Below, in pieces: positions 18,593-26,507 of a stretch of 64,000 nucleotides of DNA. The stretch comes from Mageeibacillus sp. UBA6980. GTDB taxonomy: Bacteria > Bacillota > Clostridia > Saccharofermentanales > Saccharofermentanaceae. The stretch is from positions 128,668 to 192,667 of the forward strand of contig DJYK01000026.1 of assembly GCA_002450095.1 (NCBI GenBank), written 5' to 3'. Each line of letters starts with the position of its first letter. The stretch's first letter is position 1. Position numbers and translations under genes: made by a program. The notes under the pieces are model-generated. The model was not told the origin of the DNA. It searched no databases and saw only the letters and a program-made list of their open reading frames with translations.

Positions 18593-19432
18593 ATGAATAA
18601 TACATTTATTAAGAAATCCGTATGTATGGTCTTAACGGCTGCAATCGTCTGTTCGTTCGCGGGGTGCAGCATATTTGCCGAGAGGAAGGCGGTATCGGTC
18701 CTTACGGAGGCACTTGACGCTTTTTACGCCGATCCCGTTAACGGTCTTGCTGATTATGACGAGGAATTTGTTGTTCCCGAGATGAACGAGAAGGCATTGG
18801 AATTGGCACTGGAAGGACTTGCTTCCTCGTCTTATGAGATCGGTGAGGTAAAACTTAACAGCGACAGGACGACCGCTAAGATCCCCGTTACGTTTAACGA
18901 TGTGATCCTGCTTGAGGATATTCCGATGGGGACCGAAGAGGAAGTAACGGATGCAGTCGCTGACTGTGATACCGACAGCGTTGAGATAACATTTGTTCTT
19001 AAGAACAAGAAGGGTGACTGGAAGATCGAGGATATGTCCGAGCTTTCAGAGACGTTCTTTGCTCCTTATACTTCAATCGTTTTTATAGACGAGAATGGAA
19101 TGCCTACAGATTATTATGAGCCGTTCTTTGATGAATGTGTAGTTGAGACCGTTTGGTATGATCCGCTTATGGCTACTCCTCTTCAGGGGAATTCATTAAG
19201 ATCTGCCGAAGCCCTTCTCGCATATGTTTACTTTGACAGACCGGTATATTTTACGTTTACGGCCAATCTTAAGAGCGGTAATACCGTTGTTCAGACTCAG
19301 GAGATAACCGTTGACGGTTCGACTACGGCTCCTATCGAATTCTGGGGTGAATCATATTCCGGATCTTATACGGTTGAACTTCTGTTCGACGGCGGACTTG
19401 TCGCACAAAGCGAGACTCTCTCGGTAAGCTGA
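18593..19432 (+). CDS. Lipoprotein of unknown function
   Basis: 279 aa from ATG 18593, preceded by AAGGATGG. A signal peptide (basic NNTFIKKSV, hydrophobic core) ends in the lipobox SFAGC, so the mature protein should be lipid-anchored outside the membrane. The first domain has an acidic, DUF-like alpha+beta look with the phrase LKNKKGDWKIEDMSEL, similar to small stress or membrane-bound accessory domains. The second half is beta-rich (residues about 200-279, ending in a PIEFWGESYSGSYTVELLF strand pattern) and may be an Ig-like fold. No family was recognised. It is divergent from the two-component operon. Confidence 0.7.
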   Translation: MNNTFIKKSVCMVLTAAIVCSFAGCSIFAERKAVSVLTEALDAFYADPVNGLADYDEEFVVPEMNEKALELALEGLASSSYEIGEVKLNSDRTTAKIPVTFNDVILLEDIPMGTEEEVTDAVADCDTDSVEITFVLKNKKGDWKIEDMSELSETFFAPYTSIVFIDENGMPTDYYEPFFDECVVETVWYDPLMATPLQGNSLRSAEALLAYVYFDRPVYFTFTANLKSGNTVVQTQEITVDGSTTAPIEFWGESYSGSYTVELLFDGGLVAQSETLSVS

Positions 19433-19437
19433 TCTGT

Positions 19438-20349
19438 ATGTTCGTTGCTGACGGCTGGAAAGATTTCGAAGTCCTTTATGCTGGGGAGCAGGAAAAATAC
19501 GAGCGCTGGGGAGATGTATTCTTAAGGCGTCCGGATCCTCAGGCAGTATGGCCCGTATACGATAATGGCAAAGAGGTCACATGGGAAGATCTGCCTGCAC
19601 CTAATGCCGTATATAACAGGAGCAATACGGGAGGCGGAGCCTGGCAGAAGATCAAGCCTATGCCTTCCGATTGGACTGTCGGATACAGATCTCTCGGTAA
19701 GGATCTTAAGTTTATTATCGAACCCACTTCCTTTAAGCACACGGGACTTTTCCCGGAACAGGCGAGCAACTGGGATTTTGCCGGTAAGCTGATCTCGGAT
19801 GCCAAGAAAGCGGGCAGAGATGATATTAGAGTTCTTAACCTCTTCGCATACACCGGAGCAGCCACGTGCGCTGCCGCATGTCACGGCGCCTCAGAGGTGG
19901 TTCATGTTGATTCTTCCAAGGGAATGATCCAGAGAGCCAAAGAGAATATTCAGAAGAGCGGTCTTCAGGACTCATATGTCAGGTTTATCAATGAAGACTG
20001 CAGGAAATTCGTTGAGCGAGAGATAAGAAGAGGCAGAAAGTATGACGGCATCATCATGGATCCTCCCAAGTACGGCAGAGGACCTACGGGTGAACTTTGG
20101 GAGATAGAGAAGTCTCTTTATGAGTTCGTATCGAGGACGGCTCTTCTTCTTTCCGACAAACCTCTTTTTGTGATAATCAGTTCTTATGCGACGGAACTTG
20201 GCGCGAATGCCTTCGGAAATGTCCTCGACCTTACGTGTTCAACTAAGTTCGGCGGGAAGACGGTAAGCGACGAGCTGGGACTTCCGGTGACTCATATGGA
20301 TCTCAATCTGCCATGCGGACAGGTCTCAAGATGGACGCCCCGAGCATAA
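19438..20349 (+). CDS. Class I SAM-dependent methyltransferase, RlmI-like
   Basis: 303 aa. SAM motif I is LNLFAYTGAATCAAACHGA, motif II has HVDSSKGMIQRAKEN, and the catalytic motif is MDPPKYGRGPTGELW. This layout matches the Methyltrans_SAM (RlmI/RlmK-like) family that methylates 23S rRNA cytosine or guanine, but the N-terminal PUA domain of RlmI is absent and is replaced by a ~120-residue region with an RRPDPQAVWP motif. Target base and position cannot be inferred. It starts 5 bases after the lipoprotein stop and overlaps the RluA-type gene by 19 bases. Confidence 0.8.
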   Translation: MFVADGWKDFEVLYAGEQEKYERWGDVFLRRPDPQAVWPVYDNGKEVTWEDLPAPNAVYNRSNTGGGAWQKIKPMPSDWTVGYRSLGKDLKFIIEPTSFKHTGLFPEQASNWDFAGKLISDAKKAGRDDIRVLNLFAYTGAATCAAACHGASEVVHVDSSKGMIQRAKENIQKSGLQDSYVRFINEDCRKFVEREIRRGRKYDGIIMDPPKYGRGPTGELWEIEKSLYEFVSRTALLLSDKPLFVIISSYATELGANAFGNVLDLTCSTKFGGKTVSDELGLPVTHMDLNLPCGQVSRWTPRA

Positions 20350-20960
20350 TCTTCGAAGACAATCATCTTCTTGTGGCTTATAAGCCTGAAGGGTACCTCT
20401 CTCAGTCCGACGGCACTAAGGCTCCCGATATGCTCACGTATCTTAAAGCCTACATCAAGGAGAAATACCATAAACCCGGGAACGTGTACCTCGGGCTCGT
20501 TCACAGACTCGACCGCAATGTGTCCGGGATAATGGTTTTCGCGCGCACATCTAAATGCGCTTCGCGTCTGTCGGAGCAGATACGTAAGGGGACTTTCGAG
20601 AAAAGATACCGGGCTCGTGTTCAGGGAAAACTTAAGGGCGAAGGCGTGCTTGTTAACTATCTAATTAAAGATGAGAGAGCCAATAAGACCGATGTTTACG
20701 ACAGGGAGGTCCCCGGAAGTAAAAGGTGCGAGCTATCTTACAAAGCCGGGGAGTTCGACGGGAAGTTTACTTCGGTTGATATCAGGCTTGTTACAGGCCG
20801 TTCCCATCAGATCAGAGCGCAGTTCGCTCATATAGGTCACCCTCTTGAAGGTGATGTGAAATACGGGGGACCAAAATCGGACCGGGGTATCGGACTTATG
20901 TCCTGCTATCTGTCCTTCGATCACCCCACAAGCGGTGAACGGCTTGAGTTTTCAATATAG
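20331..20960 (+). CDS. RluA-family pseudouridine synthase
   Basis: 209 aa from ATG 20331 (AGGT 6 bases upstream). The catalytic motif is GLVHRLDRNVSGIMVFA with the nucleophilic Asp, and VTGRSHQIRAQFAHIGHP is the conserved C-terminal element. There is no S4 domain, so it is the short RluA/TruC-like form that modifies rRNA or tRNA uridines. The start lies within the end of the methyltransferase gene, suggesting two RNA-modifying enzymes made together. Confidence 0.86.
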   Translation: MDAPSIIFEDNHLLVAYKPEGYLSQSDGTKAPDMLTYLKAYIKEKYHKPGNVYLGLVHRLDRNVSGIMVFARTSKCASRLSEQIRKGTFEKRYRARVQGKLKGEGVLVNYLIKDERANKTDVYDREVPGSKRCELSYKAGEFDGKFTSVDIRLVTGRSHQIRAQFAHIGHPLEGDVKYGGPKSDRGIGLMSCYLSFDHPTSGERLEFSI

Positions 20961-20969
20961 TTTGATAAC

Positions 20970-20998
20970 TTGCCGTTTCAAAATAACAAGTGTAATAT
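20970..20998 (+). promoter_or_regulatory. Promoter of thrS
   Basis: TTGCCG (20970-20975), a 17-base spacer and TAATAT (20993-20998). The start site would be near 21005, giving a leader of about 34 bases with AGGAGG just before the ATG; the leader is too short for a T-box. Confidence 0.55.
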
Positions 20999-21038
20999 CT
21001 TTAAATATGTCTTTTGATCATTCTAGGAGGTCGTTTTA

Positions 21039-22865
21039 ATGGAGCGCGAAGAGTTTTTGAGTGTTTATCGTCATTCATTGGCACACATCATGGCAAAGGC
21101 CGTTATCGAGATATTCGGCAAGGAGAATGTCCAATATGCTATCGGTCCTCAGATAGCGGACGGTTGCTATTATGATTTCACTCTTCCGAGACCGATAAGT
21201 GAAGAAGATCTCAAGGTCATCGAAGACAAGATGCGTGAGATCATCAAAAGAAGAGAGGACTGGACACGTAAGGAAGTATCCCGTGCCGAGGCTTTGGAAC
21301 TCTTTAAAGATCAGAAGTTTAAGACTGAACTTATAAACGATCTTCCCGAAGACGAGCTCATTACCGTTTATTACACGGGCGACGACTTCGTTGACCTTTG
21401 CCGCGGACCTCATATTGATAATTCACAGGCTCTCTTCCAGGCTGCTTTCCAGATCAAGAACGTCTCCGGTGCTTACTGGAGAGGCGATGAGAACAGAGAT
21501 CAGCTTCAGAGGATCTACCTGTTTGCTTTCCCTTCCAAGGATGAGCTTAAGGCACATCTTAACTGGCTTAAGGAGGCGCAGGAGAGAGACCACAAGAAGA
21601 TCGGCGTACAGCTCGACATGTTCATGTTCAGGGATACGGCTCCCGGAATGGCTTATTGGCTCCCCAGGGGATGGACTATGTACTCACAGCTTATGAAGTA
21701 TTCGCGTGAGCTTCAGGCCAAGCATGACTACAGCGAGATTTCCGCTCCTCTTATCAACAATAAGAAGCTCTGGCTTATCTCAGGCCACTGGGCTCATTAC
21801 GTAAATAATATGTTCATAGTACCCGGAAAGACTCAGGGGACTGAGGCTACCGATGCGGTAACCTCTGATGAGACTTCTATGTTCTCGATCGAAGCAGAGG
21901 ATACGATGGCTGCCAAGCCTATGAACTGTCCAAATGCGATGATCGAGTACAAGAGAACGATGCATTCTTATAAGGAACTTCCTATCCGTTACAGCGAGTA
22001 TGACGTACTTCACCGTAAGGAGAAGTCCGGTCAGTTGAACGGACTTTTCAGAGTTCAGGAATTCCGTCAGGACGATGATCATACTTTTGTGACCAAAGAG
22101 CAGATCAAGGATGAGATCAAGGATGTTATCTCGATCGCAGATGAGATATATAAGACATTCGGTCTGACATACAGAGCCGAGTTCTCTACAAGACCTGACG
22201 ATTTCATGGGAGATATCGAGTCATGGAATCAGGCTGAAGCCGCATTGAAGGAGATCCTCGATGAGAAGTACGGTGAAGGTCAGTATGAAGTAAATGAAGG
22301 AGACGGCGCATTCTACGGCCCGAAGATCGACCTTCAGATCAAGGATGCACTCGGAAGAGAATGGCAGTGCGGAACCGTACAGCTTGACTTCCAGCTTCCC
22401 CATAACTTCGAGCTCACGTATGTTGACCATGACGGTTCCCAGAAGATGCCTATCGTTATCCACAGAGCGATCTTCGGATCATTGGAGAGATTTATCGGTA
22501 TCATCACCGAGCACTTCAAGGGTGCTTATCCGTTCTGGCTCAATCCTTTCCAGGTAGCGATCGTTCCTATAAGAGAAGAGCATAACGAGTATGCGAAGAA
22601 GGTTGAGAAGGCTTTGAAGGAAGCCGGCATTCGTGTTGAAGCAGATTATAACGATATCAACATGAGAGACAAGATCAAGAGATTCAAGAATATGAAGGAT
22701 CCTTATATCCTTGTTCTCGGTAACGAGGAAGCTTCTTCTGAAGAAGTCTCCGTAAATGTAAGAGGCTCCAACCAGCAGGTAAGAAATGTTCCTCTTGCAA
22801 GGTTTATCGAGAAATGTAAGCAGCTTAACGCAGACAGAACTTTGGAGCTTCCCACTGAGTTTTGA
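21039..22865 (+). CDS. thrS: Threonine--tRNA ligase lacking the TGS domain
   Basis: 608 aa. The protein opens directly at the editing domain (HSLAHIMAKAV, later DFVDLCRGPHI of the SAD motif), so the ~60-residue N-terminal TGS domain of the usual ~640-aa enzyme is missing. Catalytic class II motifs are complete, including the zinc ligands Cys in KPMNCPNAM, His in YDVLHRKEKSG and His in IVIHRAIFGSLERF. An acidic insertion rich in Thr, Asp and Glu sits after MFIVPGKTQ. The C-terminal anticodon-binding domain (NPFQVAIVPI) is present. AGGAGGTCGTTTTA precedes ATG. Residue content indicates a functional charging and editing enzyme. Confidence 0.95.
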   Translation: MEREEFLSVYRHSLAHIMAKAVIEIFGKENVQYAIGPQIADGCYYDFTLPRPISEEDLKVIEDKMREIIKRREDWTRKEVSRAEALELFKDQKFKTELINDLPEDELITVYYTGDDFVDLCRGPHIDNSQALFQAAFQIKNVSGAYWRGDENRDQLQRIYLFAFPSKDELKAHLNWLKEAQERDHKKIGVQLDMFMFRDTAPGMAYWLPRGWTMYSQLMKYSRELQAKHDYSEISAPLINNKKLWLISGHWAHYVNNMFIVPGKTQGTEATDAVTSDETSMFSIEAEDTMAAKPMNCPNAMIEYKRTMHSYKELPIRYSEYDVLHRKEKSGQLNGLFRVQEFRQDDDHTFVTKEQIKDEIKDVISIADEIYKTFGLTYRAEFSTRPDDFMGDIESWNQAEAALKEILDEKYGEGQYEVNEGDGAFYGPKIDLQIKDALGREWQCGTVQLDFQLPHNFELTYVDHDGSQKMPIVIHRAIFGSLERFIGIITEHFKGAYPFWLNPFQVAIVPIREEHNEYAKKVEKALKEAGIRVEADYNDINMRDKIKRFKNMKDPYILVLGNEEASSEEVSVNVRGSNQQVRNVPLARFIEKCKQLNADRTLELPTEF

Positions 22866-22935
22866 TCTTGGAACAGTAATATTACCCTTACGAGGTTAAT
22901 AAAAGCGGTATTTGTTTTGTAAAGCTTGACTGACG

Positions 22936-22972
22936 TGTAGCTTCAAACCATTCCGATAAGTTTGAAGCTACA
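22936..22972. repeat. Perfect 13-bp inverted repeat downstream of thrS
   Basis: Arms TGTAGCTTCAAAC (22936-22948) and GTTTGAAGCTACA (22960-22972) around an 11-base loop. The hairpin is followed on the + strand by AAAAAAG rather than a T tract, so it is not a textbook terminator in the thrS direction, though it could still end or stabilise that transcript. Confidence 0.6.
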
Positions 22973-23147
22973 TAAAAAAGATCCCTTCGGATACCTTAAA
23001 TCTTGTTCTTGGAGTAAGAAGCGAACTTCTATCTTATTTGGCGATGCGTTCGGGTCACCATTAAATGGACAGAAGCACAACACCTCATACTCTTACTACA
23101 GAAGAAGTGAGGTGAAGTTATAACGTAATGTACCATTTAATACTCAT

Positions 23148-23190
23148 AATGTGAAATTCTTCAATGTTATAATGAAGAAAACTCCACATT
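23148..23190 (+). promoter_or_regulatory. Nested inverted repeats over the -10 of the restriction-modification gene
   Basis: The inner repeat is TTCTTCA (23157-23163) and TGAAGAA (23173-23179), separated by 9 bases that contain TATAAT (23168-23173). The outer repeat is AATGTG (23148-23153) and CACATT (23185-23190). A dyad on the -10 is what an operator would look like; no good -35 is visible. The ATG is at 23202 with AGAGGT upstream. Confidence 0.4.
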
Positions 23191-23201
23191 AGAGGTTTGA
23201 T

Positions 23202-26009
23202 ATGGCTGTATCGGTTAATAAGCAGGGGTTAACGAAATTCATTGAAAAATGGACAGGTCGCGGAAGGGAAGACGAAGATGATCGTTCCTATTGGATTGAT
23301 TTATTCCAAAATGTCTTCGGACAATCTGATGTAACAGACCGTATAGACTTTCAGAAGAAGGTTATTGGTCCTGATGGGAATACCAAAAGAATTGATGCAT
23401 ATATTCCTGAGACAAACGTCATTATAGAGCAGAAAAGCCTTGGCATTGCTCTCGATAAGCCGCAAGCCGGTCACAACGGCATGACTCCTTATGAGCAGGC
23501 TAAAATGTATGATAATGGTCTACCCCGTAGCGAAAAAGCAAGGTGGATTGTAACCTCTAACTTCGACGAAATATGGGTTTTCGACATGGAAAAGAGAAAA
23601 CCTGAAGAAGATATTATCAAGATATATCTTAAAAATCTTGATAAAGAATATCATTTGCTTCAGTTCCTCTTTGATCCTCAGGTTGAGCAGATCAGACGGG
23701 AACTTAAAGTGTCTCAAGAAGCAGGTGACCGCATTGGTAGAGTATATGATGCACTTTTATCCCTGTATCCTGGTGAACCTACAGAGGAAGAGTATAAGAG
23801 CCTAAACCTATTTTGTGTGCGACTTGTTTTCTGCTACTACGCTGAAGATGCCGGTTTATTTGGTAAGTATCAGTTTCGTGACTATGTATCTTCTTTTAAC
23901 CCTAAGCATCTTCGTAATGGGTTGAAGGATTTGTTTCGTATTCTCGATACAAAGGAAGATGAACGTGATCGCACAGAAGAACCAGAACTTTTAGCCTTTC
24001 CATATGTAAACGGTGGATTGTTTGCAGATAGAAATATCATCGTACCTCAGATTGATGAAAAGACACAATCAATAATGACTGAGACCTCTGACTTCAATTG
24101 GTCTGAAATCTCTCCTACTATCTTTGGTGCTGTTTTCGAGAGCACCCTTAATCAGGAAACGCGCCGTAAAGGAGGAATGCATTATACCTCTATCGAGAAT
24201 ATTCATAAGGTGATCGATCCACTGTTCTTAGATAGTCTCAAAGAGGAATACAAAACAATATGTGAATCGAAGCAGCCTAATGTTAAACGTCAGAGACTTC
24301 AGGAGTATCAGGAAAAGTTGGGTTCACTTAAATTCTTGGATCCGGCCTGTGGTTCTGGAAACTTCCTTACTGAAACATATCTCTCACTTAGAAGGATAGA
24401 GAATGAAGTAATCAAGAATTTAATTGAACTCGATAAAACTGTACTGGAAAAACAAATTGCTTTGGGTGAGCTTGACACTACTAATGGCATTATTAAAGTT
24501 AATCTTTCTCAATTCTACGGAATTGAAATAAACGACTTTGCAGTCTCGGTTGCTAAAACAGCACTATGGATTGCTGAAAGCCAGATGTTGATTGAAACTG
24601 AGGCGATTGTCTATCACAATATCAACTTTCTTCCACTAAAATCATATGTAAATATTATCGAGGGGAACGCATTGCGGGTTGACTGGAAGAAAGTAATAGT
24701 TCCTGAAGAATGTTCATATATTATGGGTAATCCGCCGTTTATTGGTGGGATGATGATGAACGAAAAACAAAAGGCTGAGCTCGAATCTGTAATGGATGGG
24801 TTTAAATCCGTCGGAGAAATGGACTATGTTACAGGCTGGTATCAAAAGGCATTGGATATGATGAAAAATACAAATATTAAAGCCGCCTTTGTTTCCACCA
24901 ATTCGATAGGACAGGGGCAGCAGGCAACGACCTTTTTAGCTCAGATGATTCGAAAAGGTCTATCCATTAATTTTGCATACCCCACATTCATTTGGGATAG
25001 CGAAGCAACGCTAAAGGCTCATGTTCATTGTTGTATAATCGGATTTACTTACAATATAGAATCAAGTTCTTCTGGACATAAATATATTTATTCTAATTCT
25101 GGGGAGAAACTAACTGTAAAAAACATAAATCAATACCTTTCTTCTGGACCGTCCGTTTTAATTGAGAGTCGATCTGAACCTATTTGTAATGTTCCTCCAA
25201 TAAGATTTGGAAGTATGCCGAGAGATGGTGGTGGATTCATCTTAAGTGAAGATGAGAAAAATGAACTTATAAGCAAAGAACCACTATCTGAAAAATGGAT
25301 ACATTTATATTTGGGAGCGGAAGAATTCTTAAAAGGGAAAAAACGATACTGCTTGTGGCTTGTGGGAGCTAATCCTTCCGAAATAATGAAATGTCCTACA
25401 GTAGTAGAAAGAATAGAAAGAGTAAGAGATTTTAGATTAGCAAGCAAAGCGGCTGGAACACGTAAATTTGCAGAAACTCCTACTGTGTTCTGCCAAATTG
25501 CGCAACCATCCTATGGCAATTATATTGCTGTTCCTGAAACGTCTTCAGAAAGAAGATTATACATACCGTGTGATTTTTTACCTTGTGATATTATTGCTAG
25601 TAATCTGTTGTTCTTGATTCCTAATGCCTCTATATACCACCTTGGTGTAATAGAATCCCTTGTTCATATGGCGTGGATGCGAATAGTTGCAGGTCGCCTT
25701 AAGAGTGATTATCGATACTCAAAAGACATTGTATATAATAATTTCCCTTGGCCTGAGCCTTCTCCAGATCAGATAGAGAGAATAGAAGTAACTGCACAAG
25801 GCATCTTGGATGCGCGTAGTAAATATCCTGATAGTACATTGGGCGAAATGTACAGCGATAAGATGTATTTATTCTCTGATTTAGTTAAAGCTCATGAGGC
25901 AAATGATAGAGCGGTTATGAATGCATATGGTTTCAAATCGAATATGACAGAATCAGAAATAGTTGCAGAGCTTATGAAGATGTATCAAAAACTCACGGAG
26001 GAAAAGTAA
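23202..26009 (+). CDS. MmeI-like single-chain type IIG/IIL restriction-modification enzyme
   Basis: 935 aa. One polypeptide carries nuclease, N6-adenine methyltransferase and target recognition. The nuclease site is the N-terminal PD-ExK set Asp65, Glu76 and Lys78 (RIDAYIPE, then IIEQKSLG). A helical connector spans about 180-350. SAM motif I, FLDPACGSGNF, is near residue 380, and the catalytic motif IV, MGNPPFIGG, is near 509. The target-recognition region is about 620-800 and the C-terminal helices reach 935. All active-site residues seem intact, so it is probably working host defence. It uses AAA and GAA more than the neighbours, most clearly in the recognition part. A BREX PglX-type methyltransferase is the main alternative, but that lacks this N-terminal nuclease. 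Confidence 0.87.
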   Translation: MAVSVNKQGLTKFIEKWTGRGREDEDDRSYWIDLFQNVFGQSDVTDRIDFQKKVIGPDGNTKRIDAYIPETNVIIEQKSLGIALDKPQAGHNGMTPYEQAKMYDNGLPRSEKARWIVTSNFDEIWVFDMEKRKPEEDIIKIYLKNLDKEYHLLQFLFDPQVEQIRRELKVSQEAGDRIGRVYDALLSLYPGEPTEEEYKSLNLFCVRLVFCYYAEDAGLFGKYQFRDYVSSFNPKHLRNGLKDLFRILDTKEDERDRTEEPELLAFPYVNGGLFADRNIIVPQIDEKTQSIMTETSDFNWSEISPTIFGAVFESTLNQETRRKGGMHYTSIENIHKVIDPLFLDSLKEEYKTICESKQPNVKRQRLQEYQEKLGSLKFLDPACGSGNFLTETYLSLRRIENEVIKNLIELDKTVLEKQIALGELDTTNGIIKVNLSQFYGIEINDFAVSVAKTALWIAESQMLIETEAIVYHNINFLPLKSYVNIIEGNALRVDWKKVIVPEECSYIMGNPPFIGGMMMNEKQKAELESVMDGFKSVGEMDYVTGWYQKALDMMKNTNIKAAFVSTNSIGQGQQATTFLAQMIRKGLSINFAYPTFIWDSEATLKAHVHCCIIGFTYNIESSSSGHKYIYSNSGEKLTVKNINQYLSSGPSVLIESRSEPICNVPPIRFGSMPRDGGGFILSEDEKNELISKEPLSEKWIHLYLGAEEFLKGKKRYCLWLVGANPSEIMKCPTVVERIERVRDFRLASKAAGTRKFAETPTVFCQIAQPSYGNYIAVPETSSERRLYIPCDFLPCDIIASNLLFLIPNASIYHLGVIESLVHMAWMRIVAGRLKSDYRYSKDIVYNNFPWPEPSPDQIERIEVTAQGILDARSKYPDSTLGEMYSDKMYLFSDLVKAHEANDRAVMNAYGFKSNMTESEIVAELMKMYQKLTEEK

Positions 26010-26010
26010 T

Positions 26011-26314
26011 ATGGCGAAACTCGAAGTGTTACCTAAACGATTCGATGTTTTAGATGCAAATGATCCTCACTGTCGATTCAGAATCAACATAGATGTTTTA
26101 AATGAATGCTTTGGAGCAAACAGAAGTATATACATGCGAGCATGCTATCCACAGAGTGTTGACGAGAATATTTCCGGGACGAATCCTGGTGATAAATTCG
26201 TAGCGTGGATGCCTAAACTCTACGGAAAATAGTTCAGAATGGAAGAACTCTATTGTTGATAACGGCGACACTATCTTAGAGGTTGCAGAGCCAAGGCATG
26301 ATCGGGCGAGGTAA
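26011..26314 (+). pseudogene. Small companion gene of the restriction enzyme, broken by a frameshift
   Basis: ATG 26011 lies one base after the restriction gene's stop, with GGAGG upstream, so the two are coupled. The first frame gives 73 aa (MAKLEVLPKRFDVLDANDPH to WMPKLYGK) and stops at 26230-26232. Directly at the AAAA run 26226-26229 a second frame continues as NSSEWKNSIVDNGDTILEV and stops at 26312-26314. Joined, this is a smooth ~101-aa soluble protein, which suggests a single-base indel, a sequencing error or slippage. No family was recognised; an accessory role beside the restriction enzyme is only inferred from position. Confidence 0.5.
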
Positions 26315-26318
26315 AACC

Positions 26319-26346
26319 TTGATAAACTCGGATCCTGTAGTATAAT
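26319..26346 (+). promoter_or_regulatory. Strong promoter of a small RNA
   Basis: TTGATA (26319-26324), a 16-base spacer and a consensus TATAAT (26341-26346). No ORF follows before the terminator at 26400-26439, so the product is a short RNA starting near 26352. Confidence 0.65.
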
Positions 26347-26351
26347 TGAGA

Positions 26352-26438
26352 CATAAAGAGGTGTTACCCACTAGACGGTTACCTCGAAGTTTAGTCTTTA
26401 ATGACCGCGCTTATTGGTAGTAGGGGCGGTCATTTTTT
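26352..26438 (+). ncRNA. Candidate small regulatory RNA of about 87 nt
   Basis: Bounded by the promoter at 26319-26346 and the terminator at 26400-26439. It has a first hairpin at 26358-26385 (GAGGT paired with ACCTC and ACC with GGT around a CACTAGAC loop) and the terminator hairpin at the end. It is antisense to the 3' end and trailer of the hydrophobic mini-ORF at 26430-26489. This is how type I antitoxin RNAs are arranged, with convergent transcripts overlapping at their 3' ends. A stand-alone sRNA unrelated to the mini-ORF is the alternative. Confidence 0.5.
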
Positions 26439-26439
26439 T
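26400..26439 (+). terminator. Rho-independent terminator of the small RNA
   Basis: Arms AATGACCGC (26400-26408) and GCGGTCATT (26426-26434), perfectly paired, with seven T bases at 26433-26439. Confidence 0.8.
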
Positions 26440-26489
26440 ATGTACTCAACAAGTAATCCGACGATTATAGCAATCACGGTAAATACCAC
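26430..26489 (-). CDS. Putative 19-aa hydrophobic peptide, type I toxin-like
   Basis: On the minus strand GTG at 26489 opens a frame ending TGA at 26430: MVFTVIAIIVGLLVEYIKK. It is one membrane-spanning helix ending in Lys-Lys, the look of Fst/TxpA-like and holin-like toxins. The frame is open upstream to the pepV stop (26508-26510), which allows a CTG start at 26504 giving 24 aa, but neither start has a clear ribosome site. The peptide could therefore be decayed or not translated. Its trailer would be complementary to the small RNA on the + strand. Confidence 0.4.
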   Translation of the reverse strand: MVFTVIAIIVGLLVEYIKK

Positions 26490-26507
26490 TTGACAACTCG
26501 GCAGAGA

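Larger units (their letters stand above)
22866..23201. other. 336-base gene-free gap with hairpins before the restriction gene
   Basis: No credible ORF or tRNA. It contains a perfect 13-bp inverted repeat (22936-22972, listed separately), a weaker hairpin with arms CACCTCA (23081-23087) and TGAGGTG (23108-23114), the palindrome CCATTAAATGG at 23058-23068 and the nested repeats at 23148-23190 over the promoter of the next gene. The sequence is AT-richer than the flanking core genes, which fits the left edge of an inserted segment. Confidence 0.5.

Noticed and set aside
20961..21038. T-box leader for thrS
   Set aside because: The promoter-to-ATG distance is only about 34 bases and no T-box sequence is present.
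22936..22972. Rho-independent terminator of thrS
   Set aside because: The stem is perfect but no T run follows on the plus strand, so it was recorded as an inverted repeat only.
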